A stretch of 64,000 nt of DNA, from NCBI GenBank assembly GCA_012295275.1, contig CM022673.1, positions 14,060,788 through 14,124,787 of the forward strand. The letters are read 5' to 3'. Shown piece after piece: positions 12,400 through 38,226 of the stretch. This DNA is from Chrysomallon squamiferum. Its lineage: Eukaryota; Mollusca; Gastropoda; Neomphalida; Peltospiridae. The position numbers were made by a program, and so were the translations under genes. The notes beneath the pieces were generated by a model. The model saw only the letters and a list, made by a program, of their open reading frames with translations. It was not told the DNA's origin and made no database searches. The number at the start of each line of letters is the position of its first letter. The first letter of the stretch is position 1.

Positions 12400-14342
12400 A
12401 TTGGTCAGGTATGCGTTTTATGAGATTCCTTCTTCCTGCCACGTTGATAAAACAAAATTAAAAAAAATAGCTGACCGCTGTGGCATTGAACCTTCGATTG
12501 GTCATTGTTTTAGCTAAAACGGATAGAAGAAATTATTGGTAGGAGAATGACCACCGGTCAGTGACAGTAATGATTTAAAATGCCAAAGTATTTGTTATTA
12601 TACAAGTCATTATATAAGTATATATTATTCATTATTAGCAAATTCAAAACACACGAACATTTCCTCTGTTTAAAATGTTGAAATTAAAATTTTAACAAAC
12701 AGAATTGTAAATGTGTATTTGTTTTTAATTTTATGATATATATTATATTTTATGAATACTTATTTTGATTTCTATACTGATTTTATATGAAATACTTTTG
12801 TTGCTATTTGATGGTTTGAAAAATCAAAGTATATTTTTTTTCATAACATAGAGTTCATCAATACACTTAAATTAAATATATTTATGATTAATTCTTTGAA
12901 TTATTTTTATCATCCAAAGTATCATAATAAGAAATACTAAATAAAGTTTTTTTATTATTAATTTCTACTAATCTAATAAATTAGTAATATCTTTATACTA
13001 TCTAATACGTTAGTAAAATCTTAATATCGTCTAATACATTAGTAAAATTAATAAAAAATGAATGCCAGATGATAGGTTAGTAAAATATTATTGTCATATA
13101 ATACGTTAGTAAAATATTAATTTCACATAACACGTTTGCAAAATATTAATTTTAGTATAATTCGTTAATAAAATCTTAATTTTGTCTAATACATTAGTAA
13201 GATAATAATGACTACATTAGTATAATGTAAAAGGCTTGTAATACGTTCCTAAAATCTATGCAGTGTATGTAATACGCATACCTAAAATCAAAATGTGTAT
13301 AATATGTTTGTAGAATAAAACGGTTATATGAGATGACTGCACAATTTAAATGTTATGTAATTCGAAAGTGAACCCCTGTCATATTATTTTGCATTTATAT
13401 TTCATATATAAATGTATGTGAATAATCTGTGCATGTTTGTATTTGCGTGCATGGATGTACCACAGATGAATCTAAAAAACACCTAATACAAATACTGAGT
13501 TTAAATGACAGCTGCCAGTTTCTACAGTTTATTTCACAGTTTATACCGTTTAAATATAGCTTGAGTTATATATGTAATATAAATAATTGCGTGCAGTACG
13601 AAACATACAGTTATTTAATGAACAGAAGGTAGATATACTTGTTACGGATTCTTTATACTCATTAATGTTTATTTTTTAATAGTCAGTTACTGTAAAATAA
13701 TGGTTTAAGTTATTCTTTAAAGCAAATATTGTAACTAAAATTACATTCTGTTGTCAAATACAGTGGGACCACAGTTAATTTGCTGATTTACTTATTGATA
13801 TTTTTACATCACATAATACTGAAGGTTACGGAGCTGCTGTTCTCAACGGTGTTGTAAATCTGTTTGAGTTATTAGCGCAGACGTGTCTGACGTCTTATTT
13901 AATCCACATCGTCACCTTGTTATCGTTTCATTACTGTCAACAGCTACATAGCTCTCTGTTTCGTAGACATTCCAGTGTTTCATTACCATAATTATAAATA
14001 ATAAACACATAATCAGCTTTGTACTAGTCATTTAGAAAGACTTAAACAGGCATAAATACACACACGTACAGATACATAAATATATGCATAAAGACATACG
14101 TATACACATACAGAGAATATGCATATATACATACATATATATAAACACATATACATATATACAAATAAGCGTATACGCATAGAATGACTGAAAGACAGAG
14201 ATAGATAAATGCATCTAAATACATAGATGGATATACTGATAGACAGAAGATCGATAACTATATAGACAGGCACACACATACACACAGATGTGCCGATATA
14301 TATATATACAAACACATATATGTATATATGTATGTATATATG

Positions 14343-14428
<86 letters not shown>

Positions 14429-14970
14429 GAATTTTATTTTATTTTATTTTTGTTTGTTTATTTGTTATTTATTTATTTATTTATTTATTTATGTATTTAT
14501 GTATTTATGTATTTATGTATGTATTTATGTATTTATGTATGTATGTATGTATGTATGTATGTATGTATGTATGTATGTATGTATGTATGTATGTATGTAT
14601 GTATGTATGTATTTTACTAAGACACATTCTGCTGTGTATCATTTTGTCACTGCAGATTAGAATTCACCTTAGACGGATAAATAAATACCAAACTGATCTC
14701 CGAGCTGTCACTTTTCTTTGAACACTGACCAGACCTTTGAAATGGACAGTGAAAACTATTCGCCACACCCTGGTCACTAACCAAATCCATGGTCATCTGT
14801 GGTCAAAACGGATGAAAATATTTTAGGTTTCTGTCACTCTAATCAATGCAGGCATGAAATAGAGCGAAATGAGATAAAAAAAGAGAAAAATGTGTAAAAT
14901 GTCAAATCAATGCAGGACAATAATTGACTCTGTGTGTGACCGATAGAACAGTCGTATTGACTCGTTGTGT
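12400..14970. other. Region between divergent genes B and C
   Basis: About 2.6 kb between the two start regions. It includes degenerate ACGTTAGTAAAATC-type repeats (12960-13330), CATA-like sequence (14050-14280), an (AT)n tract (14349-14420) and TTTA/TATG tracts (14440-14612). No exon seen. Confidence 0.6.
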
Positions 14971-14973
14971 TGG

Positions 14974-14979
14974 TATAAA
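14974..14979 (+). promoter_or_regulatory. TATA box of gene C
   Basis: GGTATAAATTG lies 45 bases before the ATG of gene C, implying a leader of only about 15 bases. Genes B and C point away from each other and each has its own TATA box. Confidence 0.65.
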
Positions 14980-15018
14980 TTGCACTGACTCCGAGAACAC
15001 GTTTCAAAACACATCAAC

Positions 15019-15596
15019 ATGAACAAGTCACTTTTTGTTCTCGTTCTAACCGTTCTCTCGATTTCCACTGTCATGTCACAGGGTAAGTTTTTTCATAATA
15101 TATAATATATTTTGGTGAATGTGTATACACTTATAGGTTTGTATATATCCATGTATGTATATGTCTCTATCTGTGTATATATGTATGTGTGTATATATCT
15201 ATGTATGCATATATTTGTGTATATATCTATGTATGCATATATGTGTGTATATATCTATGTATGCATATATATGCATGTGTATATTTATGTGTGTATAAAT
15301 ATATATGTGTGTATGCGTGTTTGGATGTGCGCATATATACATCTACGCATATATGAGTATATTTATGTATAAATGCACTCATGTTTGTATGTACATTTAT
15401 TTATCTAACATGTTTGTATCTATGTATATATCTATCTTTTTTCTATCTATATAACTATATATCTATCTACAAATCTATATATCTGTCTGTCTATCTATCT
15501 ATCTATATCTATATATATGTGTTTGTGTGTCTGTCTATCAATCAATCAGTCGATCTATCTATCTATCTATCTATCTATCTATATATCTATCTTCTG

Positions 15597-15628
<32 letters not shown>

Positions 15629-16379
15629 CTGTCTAGCCATCTATCTATCTACGCTCACTGATGTAGTTGGAATGTTACATAATTTAATATGTATGTAATA
15701 TATTTAGTGCAGTGTTATTTATATCTTTTTATGTCTTCCTTTCTATTTTTAAAATACATTTCTTTGAGTACGTGTCTTTACATGTTCAGCTATTACTAAT
15801 ACTCGAGTATATATATATATATATATGTGTGTGTGTTTCTAAACATATATGTGGTTGTCAGAGGGAGATTATGTTTTGACTGATTGAATTTGTAAAAATG
15901 AATACAAATGTTAATGTTTAAAAATTTCTTATAGGCTTCTTTGGAGGAATGGGTGGAATGGGTGGAGGCATGGGTGGCCCCATGGGTAGCCCCATGGGCG
16001 GCATGGGTGGTGGGGGGATGATGGGCGGCATGGGAGGAGGTTCCGGTAACATATTTGGCAGGATGATGCAGTAAGTATTTTCAGTTTTCGTATCTGCAGG
16101 TTTTTTGAGTCGTTTTTCTGTATTTACTGATGTATTCGATTAATTAATTAATTAAATCTCACTGATTTGATATTTCGTTTATTCAGATTTAATTTATGGT
16201 AACGTGTACCAATTGGTTAACGAATGAACTCTCTGAAAGCATTCTTTACACTTTCAAGTCATTCATTTATTTGGTGTGTACTATCTATCATGGCTTATAA
16301 CAAATGATGAGTATAAAGAAATACTGTAACAAAACATCTGAACGATATTTTTATTGTTTTACTTCGTAATTAATTAAGA

Positions 16380-16442
<63 letters not shown>

Positions 16443-16784
16443 AACATAACTTGGAAGAATAAAGGTAGACTCAGACTTTGTATTATATTTAACTTTGACA
16501 GTCGTGGATATATTCCAAGTTCTAAGTAAATACTATTTTTGTCTGTATGCTTATTATGTCTCTTTTTGTTGCCTTTCTATTATTTTTATTTTCTTTCGTA
16601 TTTTTCTATTTGCAAAGACTTTCTTTTTCTTTTTGTCATTTTTTAAAATAAATTCTATACATGATGCTTGCACCTAAATGACTGGTCGCTAATTTCAGGT
16701 TTTTTCTCTTATTAACAATGTACTTTGTACTGCAGAATGAGAATGCAAAAGTGGAGATGCAGCATGATCATGGACATCATGTAA
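15019..16784 (+). CDS. Gene C: secreted Gly/Met-rich protein (82 aa)
   Basis: Exons: 15019-15082 (21-residue signal peptide ending ISTVMSQ), 15935-16070 and 16736-16784. Exon 2 encodes GFFGGMGGMGGGMGGPM-type repeats and ends NIFGRMM in phase 2. The last exon encodes MRMQKWRCSMIMDIM followed by TAA. Acceptors CTTATAG and CTGCAG and donors GTAAGT are canonical. An ATTAAA signal lies 54 bases past the stop. The protein is a paralogue of gene B, transcribed in the opposite direction, with a shorter Gly/Met block. The single Cys in the tail (W-R-C) is shared with B (M-Q-C-R) and could form an intermolecular disulfide; that is inference. Confidence 0.85.
15480..15655. repeat. (TATC)n tract in intron 1 of gene C
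   Basis: Interrupted TCTA/TATC repeats, preceded by TATG-rich sequence from 15110. Confidence 0.9.
16380..16444. repeat. (AAAT)n in intron 2 of gene C
   Basis: A clean AAAT tract of about 64 bases. Confidence 0.95.
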
Positions 16785-16837
16785 TAGACCACTTCCACAA
16801 CATTCCATCTGATGTTTGTGTTACCAACATTTGGCTT

Positions 16838-16843
16838 ATTAAA
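16838..16843 (+). terminator. Poly(A) signal candidate, gene C
   Basis: ATTAAA, 54 bases after the stop codon of gene C. Confidence 0.5.
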
Positions 16844-16849
16844 TGTGTT

Positions 16850-18240
16850 AATACATCTGCGACTGTATATTTCTGAAACACACTGACGTGTTCACAACGA
16901 CTGTCTTTCACAACGCTGACGTGTTAACATCACCATCACGTTTTAACGATGTTATATTTTAATACGCTAACGTATTCGTATTGTATTTACATATTAAATA
17001 TTCTGACGACACTGAATTTTAGTATGCTGTCATATTCATAACATAAATACTTTAATGTATTCAAAACATCACATTTCCATAAGGTATTCACAAAATTACT
17101 TTTTTAGTACGCTGATACATTCAGAACACATTTCTTAAATACCTTGACTTAATTCAGAACACATTTCTTAAATACGCTGACTTAATTCAGAACACATTTC
17201 TAAAATACGCTGACTTATTCAGAACATTGTAGTTCTGTATTCGGTAACGTATTCTCATTACACGTCTTAAAAATCGCAACGTGTTCATAACATTTCTTTA
17301 ATACGTTTGCATATTTAAATTGATGCAGTTTTCTCAGATATGCTCGGAAATTTAAATTGATTAATTTCTTGAATATGCTCACCTATTTGACTTTGATAAA
17401 TTTGTTTAATTCACTCACGTATTTAAATTGATATATTTCCTAATTATGCAAACGTATTTAAAACATGTTTATTTAACAACAGTACCTTTGTTTATTATGA
17501 AGTCGTCTTCACGAACATTTTATTTGTTTTATAAGCAGATTTGATCTGAACGCGAAATCTCTCTAACATCCTGATATATACTGAACATTACCGTGTAAAG
17601 GTTAACATTGTTTAATGTTAGTTGTGATTTGTTTCAATGTGTTGATTTTAATATTCCAAATGATAAAAAAATGGTAAAATAAAACATTAGTTTTTAAACG
17701 AAGTTTTTGAAGTTTGTTTTTTATTATTATTATTTTGTTTTAATTATTATTAATTATCTTCGGTATGTACACACAGTTAGTTCCTAGACATTTTATTTTA
17801 TTTTATTTTATTTTATATTAATCCAGTATTAGTTACTTAGAAGATGCAATATGAATTTCCACTGCGACATGTACTGAACAAATAATTAGTTTTACATATA
17901 CATGTGTGTCAAGACATGTTTATAAAAACAATGGTTCTATACACAGTCACGAAGCTTCACAAATAACAACAGTCTGGAAGGAAGGTGATATAAGAAACAA
18001 CATTCCACATATATTGTGCGAAATGACATCAAAGGAAAGTGTCATCAATTTGCTGTTACCTATAAATCTGGGGAGACGAGAATAAAAATGTTTTGTGTCT
18101 GGTTTACTCAACAAACTGACAGTGTCAGGCTCCGAGTTATATCAGGGTTTACACCAATTTGTTTTCTAGAAGAAAAAAAAAAAAAAAATACAAACAGAAA
18201 AACATCCGAGTTTGTTAAACGGGCGTTTTACGTAACAACT
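16850..18240. other. Between genes C and D
   Basis: Degenerate repeats around AATACGCTGACTTAATTCAG at 16960-17460, then plain AT-rich sequence. TATAAA at 18061 is about 190 bases before gene D and is a weak promoter candidate. Confidence 0.5.
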
Positions 18241-18249
18241 AACAGTATA

Positions 18250-20064
18250 ATGATGAAGATTTCGTTGTTAATTCTCGTGTCGTTCTTCAGTTTTACTGAT
18301 TGTCAGCGTAAGTCATTATTTTGTTTTCTTTCTTTGATTATATGCATGTCTTTATTTAATATCTGAATGCTAATTGTAAAGATAAATATATTATTTAACA
18401 TATAAGTTGTCTCTCTCTCTCTCTGTCTCTGTCTATACATATATATGATAGAAAGTTCTGTAATATTTTCACTAATATTCGAACTTGATGTTATTTATTT
18501 AATAGTAAAGTGGAAAGAACATGATAAGAAAAAATGAAGCTTTGGTTGCTTTGAAACATTATTTTAATATTTATTTATTTTTATTTTTTATTTAGTATTG
18601 GTAACTCCAACCAATTTATGATGCTATTACATTAACCTACTAACATTGTAACACACCAACAATAACTGAAAACTTAATAAGACCGTTAGACTTAATTCGT
18701 CCTGATTTTAACTAGGTCTAAATATTTTATAATCTTTGATAAAGTCTAAGACTGATTTAAATTATATCAGATACAGAATTGAAATAAGCAAATCTTTTTC
18801 TTTCTTTCATTCTTTCATTCTTTCTTTCTTTCTTTATTCTTGCTTTCTTTCTTTGTTTATATATTTATTTATTTCCTTATATTTTTTAATTTACATTTAT
18901 GTTTTAACCTAAAAATGTATTACAGTAGAGACTCCATAACCAAACGAATCAAGAACGGTAACTCATGTCTCTGCAAAAAAAAAATTGTATTTAAACTTGT
19001 CAACACACCCTTGTTGTAGTTTGTCTTCTTTAAGACATTTATTAATAATTCAAATTATTTACACAACAGACACGTTTTTAGACATATCGTGTTGTACAGA
19101 GACTGTCCAGACTGAGTTTAATATCACGTTTCTGTTAGTTAATAAGTAAAAGTATTTAAAACTTAATGTATTCTGTTGGCAGGCTTGATAAAATAATTTT
19201 TGCTATCACTAAACACATATTTATAATTAATAAACGTTTATTGCACATTTGTGGACTTTAATAATCGTTATCACATATTTATATAATTATCTAGTAAATA
19301 CACGTTAATTAAATCTTCACACATATTTTAATTAATAGATGCTATTAGCATATTTAACATTCTAGTCTAGTTAACAGCCGTCATTACTTAGTTATGTGTC
19401 TAATAATAATAATAAAAACATATTTACATATTTATATAGTTAATAAGCGTGTATTGCATATTTTTTGTTGTTAATAAAATTATTTACATAACTTTATTGT
19501 TAATAAAAGTTATTAACATATTTAAATACTTTACAAAGGTAATTTACTTTTTAATGTAGTTAATATGTGGTTATTTAATATTATTCACATATGTGTTTAG
19601 TTTATATGCATAATTTGTACATTTCAAAAGTTAATAAAAATAATAACCTTTTTGAAGTTAATAAACATCATTAAGACATTTGAGCAGTTAAAAAGCTTTA
19701 TATACATATTTAAATAATAACAAAAAAATCTATATTTCCACCACCTGTTTCTGTTTTCTAGTTCGTCTAGACTGGACGTATAAAATTTATAAATACGATT
19801 ATTTTAATAACGCATTTATGCAGTTATAAACCTATTTTGACAAACACTGTCACTGTTTCATTGCGTCTAGTGTAAGTATGTAATATTTATTAAAACATTA
19901 ATCTTGTTTTAAATTTCTGAGAAGCTGCTGCTAAACGCATCCTCATAATAAAAACATCAACGGAAGCGACCACGACGACAACAATTAACACAGACATGAT
20001 TATTAATAATAACTACGTCAAAACAGCTATGACAGCGTCAGCTTTAACAGCTATTTCAGCAGCA

Positions 20065-20116
<52 letters not shown>

Positions 20117-20321
20117 GTGTTCGTTGGAAGACCTGCAGTTTGAAATGAAGTCATGTAGCTACAAATGCAGGTTTAATTTGGAGAGTGTAAGATTGTGTTT
20201 ATTAATTGTATGTTACATACTCTGAATGTGTTTGAGTTTTTATAATAGCCTTAATATAAAAGGTATAAAATTATATGTATGTACGTACGTATGTGTATAT
20301 GTGTGTCTATATGTGTATATA

Positions 20322-20370
<49 letters not shown>

Positions 20371-20598
20371 TATTGATATATGTGCGCGGGTACTAATGCT
20401 TGTTTTTGTATGTTTATGTGTGTGTGACATATTGTCTACTATTTCAGGGCACTGTGGGGCGGCATGTCAGTCTACAGGGGGTATCTGTGTAGACGACGGA
20501 AAGGGGTCAATGTACTGTTCATGTTCATCTGGTTTTGTCAACACTCCCGGAGACAGAACTACCTGTGTCGCTTCTTGTAAGAGTTGTCTGTCTATCTA

Positions 20599-20673
<75 letters not shown>

Positions 20674-20717
20674 GTCTGTCTATCTGTCTGTCTGTCTGTC
20701 TGTCTATCTACCCACCC

Positions 20718-20769
<52 letters not shown>

Positions 20770-20846
20770 GTCTATCTGTATGTCTGTCTGTCTGTCTATC
20801 TATCAATCTATCTATCTATCTGTCTGTCTGTCTTTCGTTCTGTCTG

Positions 20847-20913
<67 letters not shown>

Positions 20914-21473
20914 GCCTGCCTGTCTATCTATCTATCTATCTGTCTGTATGTATATCTCTCTGTCTATCTATCTATCTATCTACATATCTATCTATCTATC
21001 TATCTACCTACCTACCTACCTACCTACCTTCCTTCCTACCTACCTACCTATCTTCCAACCTATCTATCTAACTGCCTATCTATAGATGTATTATAAAAAT
21101 ATTGTAAAAAGTCGACAAATGCGGATCGACTTCTGATATAATAATTTTTATTAGTCCACGATCTGCACGATAGTGACACCAGTGTCAACTATTCTTTTTT
21201 GTAATGTCTGACGTTGTCTTACAACAGCAACTCTGACGACGTCGGGCTGTCGTTTTGTAGGATGTGGAAGCAATGCTGACTGCAAGCTGAACGCAGCTAC
21301 TGGGAAACATCAGTGTGTTTGTCGTGAAGGGTTTGAAAAAGACGATAACAACGCGCGCTGTGTCCGCAAAGGTATAACTACTTAAACTATATATTTAGTT
21401 ACAATACATAATACAGATAGATACATACATACATACATACATACATACATGCATACGTACATACATACATACA

Positions 21474-21507
<34 letters not shown>

Positions 21508-21553
21508 CATACATGCATACGTACATACATACATACATACATACATACATACA

Positions 21554-21584
<31 letters not shown>

Positions 21585-21647
21585 TATTATTATTATTATT
21601 ACATTATTACATATATTTTAACATACATACATACATACATACATACA

Positions 21648-21689
<42 letters not shown>

Positions 21690-22545
21690 AATATTTTAAT
21701 TACTATATAACGTACATACAGATTTTTAAATATCTTATTTATTTATTTACGCAGTGGTGAGACCACAGTTTACAGGGTGTAAGTATATAGGCTGTGGAGA
21801 TGCCAGATATGGAAGATGTATTTTGACTAGAGGTGGCAGTTACCAGTGTTTGTGTTACTCTAACGCTAGACTGGATTTTGTGACTCAGAAATGTGTCCGT
21901 GAGTAAACCTCCTAATACACAGACCCAGACACACACACAGACACAGACACACTTACACAAACACACAGAGAGACAAACACCGATACATACATACATACAT
22001 ACATACACCCATACACTCAAACACCCATACATACATACATACATACACCCATACATACGTACTACGTACACATACACACATACATACTTACTACCTACAC
22101 ATCCACACACATACATAGATACATAATTTATAACCAGTTTATTGTTGTCGCAATACTGTCCGCCTTTTGAGTGCGGGCGAATGGGTGTCATACGTTCGAG
22201 TCTCGTCAGCGGCATCTGGCAGGTTTATGATGTCGTGATTGGACTTTGTCCTCCTGCGTCAGTTCGTTCCTGAATATTGTCTGTGTGCAGAGTCTAATCA
22301 GACGTACATAAGACAGAGAATATTCAAATCTGAAAGTACATACACAAACATATGACTTGAATGGGGAATACTGTTGCTGCTTACTGTTTTCGTTGGTATT
22401 ATTTATTTTATTTTATTTTATTTTATTTTAAATTGTTTTATATTATTTATTATTCTTATTTTTTTTTTTAGCGAAACCTGTCAACATATTTGAATCAATG
22501 TGGCCTTGGATGTTGTTTCTCGGAGATGGATTTGGATTTTCGTGA
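18250..22545 (+). CDS. Gene D: secreted three-EGF protein (182 aa)
   Basis: Exons: 18250-18307 (signal peptide ending FSFTDCQ; two adjacent ATGs), 20448-20576, 21228-21371, 21755-21898 and 22472-22545. All internal junctions are phase 1. Exons 2, 3 and 4 each encode one six-Cys EGF-like domain. Exons 3 and 4 are both 144 nt and share the spacing GC-x3-GC-G-x-(A/N)-x. The last exon encodes [20 protein letters not shown] and ends FS-stop. For exon 3 I chose the AG at 21226-21227. The nearer AG at 21260-21261 would make an in-frame TGA at the junction and lose the first cysteine. The N-terminus is hydrophobic and no other membrane segment is seen, so the product is probably secreted. Confidence 0.85.
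18308..20447. other. Intron 1 of gene D
   Basis: Holds TTTC runs (18800-18860), degenerate AGTTAATAA repeats (19190-19700), (TAA)n (20068-20116) and (GT)n (20324-20366). No further exon was supported. Confidence 0.6.
20583..21075. repeat. Long (TCTA)/(TCTG) tract in intron 2 of gene D
   Basis: Nearly 500 bases of mixed TCTA, TCTG and CTAC units starting 6 bases after the exon 2 donor. The long Tyr-Leu-Ser frames here are artefacts. Confidence 0.95.
21228..21371 (+). other. Gene D exon 3: EGF-like domain with two candidate acceptors
   Basis: The upstream acceptor (TTACAACAG) gives a full EGF module with first cysteine in [10 protein letters not shown]. The downstream acceptor (TTTTGTAG, exon from 21262) joins to the T of exon 2 as TGA. 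Only the upstream site keeps the reading frame. Confidence 0.75.
21420..21690. repeat. (CATA)n and (TTA)n in intron 3 of gene D
   Basis: A CATA tract to 21582 followed by TTA triplets. Confidence 0.95.
21900..22130. repeat. (CA)/(CATA) tract in the last intron of gene D
   Basis: Mixed ACAC, CATA and ACCC units, directly before the SINE-like fragment. Confidence 0.85.
22140..22330. mobile_element. Possible tRNA-derived SINE fragment
   Basis: This is a GC-richer block in AT-rich DNA. It carries CGTTCGAGTCTCG, close to a tRNA B-box, near 22193, and ends in TCTAATCAGACGTACATAAG. A second copy of the final part lies at 53397-53440 (TCTAATAAGACGTACAAAAG). The A-box is not clear. It lies in the last intron of gene D. 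Confidence 0.4.
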
Positions 22546-23107
22546 TTAATTACAACGTCTTAAACCTGAGGTAATCTCAGCATAATTATAAGAAGATTAT
22601 CCCGTATTACTACCAACGTCTACACAGACTTAGTACTTTTACACTTAGACTTTTATTTTAGATTTCAGTTTTACACATAATCATTTTTCACGATATTTCA
22701 GATGATATTTATTCTTGGACATTTCATGAAGACATAACACTATTTCAAATCTGATTAATTCTCGTTAAGAGTTAAATCTCAAAATGTATCTTGGACTGTT
22801 GTTATGGTAACATACATCTATGTAAAATACTTTTAAGCCTTTGTATCGTATATTTAATTTTTCCTTCATTTGTGCTGATAAATAATATTACAAATTGGCA
22901 GCTTAAAACTTGATTATACGGGACAAAATCATCTTTTTCTATTGCAAAAGAGCAATCATAATACATTATCATATGTACTGTACAAAGTATTTTCGTGTAA
23001 TGAAAATATAATGTATTTGTCTATCTGTTTGGTTTGTTATTTGTTTAATTTTTATACAAATCAGGTATCAGCTTAGCAGCTTTCTTTTGTAGAAGTAACA
23101 GATTTCT

Positions 23108-23205
<98 letters not shown>

Positions 23206-23399
23206 CTCTCTCTCTGAAGATATATTATGTAGCAGTGTACAAAATTTCTTCTGTACGACATTCTTCATGTATAATGCAGCCCTCTAGATCTGTGTTAAAA
23301 GTAATACAATTTTATGACATGAAACAGAAAACAGAATAAATAAATTCTAAAGTTATTTAATATTTTATACAGCATACATAATAATAGTAAATAAATATC

Positions 23400-23432
<33 letters not shown>

Positions 23433-23700
23433 GTAGTAGTAGTTGTTGTAATAGTAGAAGTAGTAATAGTAGTAGTAGTAGTAGTAATAGGAGTAGTAGT
23501 AGTAGTAGCAATAGTAGAAGTAGTAGTAGTAGCAATTATCAAAACAGGTATCAGTTACTGTTATAAGTATCAAATTTACTGTCTGTATTGTTGGTTTATT
23601 CGTTATTTTTCCTCGGTGTGTTATTTCTGTGTTTGCAAATTCATGCTGATACTGAAATGGTGATGCTAGGTGGATTTCAGTTGATAAGTAACATCTAACT
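22546..23700. other. Between convergent genes D and E
   Basis: 3' flanks of both genes. It holds (CT)n at 23112-23217 and (TAG)/(TAA) triplets at 23400-23535. No gene seen. Confidence 0.6.
23595..23600 (-). terminator. Poly(A) signal candidate, gene E
   Basis: AATAAA on the minus strand, about 100 bases past the stop codon. Confidence 0.4.
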
Positions 23701-30236
<6,536 letters not shown>

Positions 30237-30239
30237 GTT

Positions 30240-31170
<931 letters not shown>

Positions 31171-31174
31171 TGAT

Positions 31175-31180
31175 TTTATT
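31175..31180 (-). terminator. Poly(A) signal candidate, gene F
   Basis: AATAAA on the minus strand, 21 bases after the stop codon of gene F. Confidence 0.45.
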
Positions 31181-31201
31181 GTGATAATGAGTAATTCGAG
31201 T

Positions 31202-36316
<5,115 letters not shown>

Positions 36317-36339
36317 TGTAATATCAGCGAGGTGTTTTC

Positions 36340-36424
36340 ACAGAACTGATACAAAAGTGTCAGGCCATAATAAACCAAAAATCTATAGGTTCATTCACTT
36401 CTTTTGCCGTCCTGTATTTATTTT

Positions 36425-36462
<38 letters not shown>

Positions 36463-37300
36463 TGCTTTCTGTGCAGGTTTGTCGTCTGTGTCATGTTGCT
36501 GCTGAAGAGCTCAAAGTCGCTGTCTTCAGACTAAGATGAGTTGACTTCAGACCACGGGTCACAAAGGGTTAATGATGACGATTAATTAAAGACTGTGACG
36601 TCCACACAGACTGGTTCGCTTTTTAACACGATGTGTATGCGTACAGACGTGTGTTCGGGGATGATGCAGTTCTGTGAAATCACTGAACAGTGAGAGATGT
36701 TCAGTAAGCTTCTTATTTCATTATTTGTGTAACGTGTTTGACACAATTCAGTGCGTGAAGCTTACAGGAGAAGACAGCCTAGATGGCGCTACCAGCTTTG
36801 AGAATGTTAGACTGGTATCGCGTTGTGTAATCATTACATTCCACGTATAATTATAGAGACGTATTAAATATTTTCGTTTTAACATTCTTGTGAAGTTACT
36901 TATCGGTAAGTGAGTTACGAGTTTCTGATTTTATCTTACTGCACACTCTGCATTATGATTTACCTTCACTGATGCTAGCTGACTAATACTTGTACCGTCT
37001 CCATTTCTGTTTGCAGTTAAGTACATTTATGATGTTACATACGTACCGCTCTGGATTATTTTAAAATCCACACGACTGACATAAAATTATGTTAATATAA
37101 AGTGATGCTGAGCTGTCATAAAAACAACCTTTAATAAAACTTGTAAGTTACGATATTTTAAAAAATTATTCTATAGGTTTATCTAGGATGCGTCTTTTTT
37201 CTTCTTTTTTTTTGGAGGGGGAAGTTACTGAAACGACAGTTACATGAACACAGACAAACAAATAATTTATAACAAAAATACAAAATAACTTTTTGTTAAA
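36340..37300. other. Between genes F and G
   Basis: A poly(T) run at about 36428-36460, then ordinary AT-rich sequence. No gene seen. Confidence 0.6.
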
Positions 37301-37306
37301 TTTATT
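37301..37306 (-). terminator. Poly(A) signal candidate, gene G
   Basis: AATAAA on the minus strand, about 124 bases past the stop codon. Confidence 0.4.
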
Positions 37307-37429
37307 ATACAAATAAAGGTCTCGCGAGATCTCGTTGATTCTCTCTGTTAGCAGCGAATTCCCGTCTCATGACGGAATCCACCGAAAAACAGCACAGATA
37401 TCGAGCAGGAAACAAACGTTATGTTTTAC

Positions 37430-37939
37430 TTATTTGTCTAAATATTCATCGTACATGTACCAGTTGAGAGCTGGATACATGCGGTTTCTTTGGTTATTGT
37501 AGTTCAGCAGTCGTAGAAGCTGAGCGTACTGCATCAACCGCTGCTGAAAAAGAGGCCACCACTGCTGTCCGGACGTCGCTGACGCAGCGTGTGACTGACC
37601 CGTCCCTGAATAGTAAATAAAACAGTAAAATTACAACGACATTAATAGCCACATCATTCGTACTACTATGCTACTAATATTATTAGTACTATTTACACTA
37701 CTACGACTATTACTATTACTACTACTACTACTACTATTACTACTACTACTACAATTACTACAACTGTTACTACTACTACTATTATTATTACTACAACTAC
37801 AACTATTATTACTATTACTACTACTATTACTGCTACTAACACCACTATTATTTTTCCTGCTAGTATTACTACTATTACTCTAATTCACACAAAGACAGAT
37901 ACACTTGCATATAAACCCAGACCTAAGCAAACTCGTTAG

Positions 37940-37979
<40 letters not shown>

Positions 37980-38195
37980 ATAGAAATACATTATCAATAT
38001 CTTGTAAAAACAGTGTTATACACGTACTAGCGCGCACACATACATAGACATTAAACGCTATATAAAGAGTTATTGTAGATATATAACGATACAAAAAAAT
38101 AAATAAGTAGATAGTAAGTCAATATTTCACGTACCAGTCTGAGCGACTGTGACGGTCGTACAGAACAAACACACGAGTAATATCTGTATCCACAT
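37430..38195 (-). CDS. Gene G: small secreted Trp/Gln/Tyr-rich protein (78 aa)
   Basis: Coding exons 38195-38135 (20 residues, signal peptide ending TTVTVAQT) and 37605-37430, joined in phase 1. The mature part is about 57 residues. It has a Ser/Ala/Gly start, then QQWWPLFQQRLMQYAQLL, a polar NYNNQRNR stretch, and ends ALNWYMYDEYLDK. There is no cysteine. The leader AG (ATTCTGCAG) directly precedes the ATG, and a 5' noncoding exon with TATA box lies near 39657-39712. The protein fits the cluster plan of signal exon plus tail exon, with no middle module. Family not recognised. Confidence 0.8.
37665..37885. repeat. (CTA)/(ACT) triplets in the coding intron of gene G
   Basis: Interrupted ACT triplets; a (GT)n of about 32 bases follows at 37946. 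Confidence 0.9.
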
Positions 38196-38226
38196 CCTGC
38201 AGAATAACATACATAATTCACTTGTT

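Noticed and set aside
20279-21096. Single long ORF of 268 codons over gene D exon 2
   Set aside because: Only the 129-nt EGF exon is real; the rest is TG repeats before and TCTA repeats after the donor.
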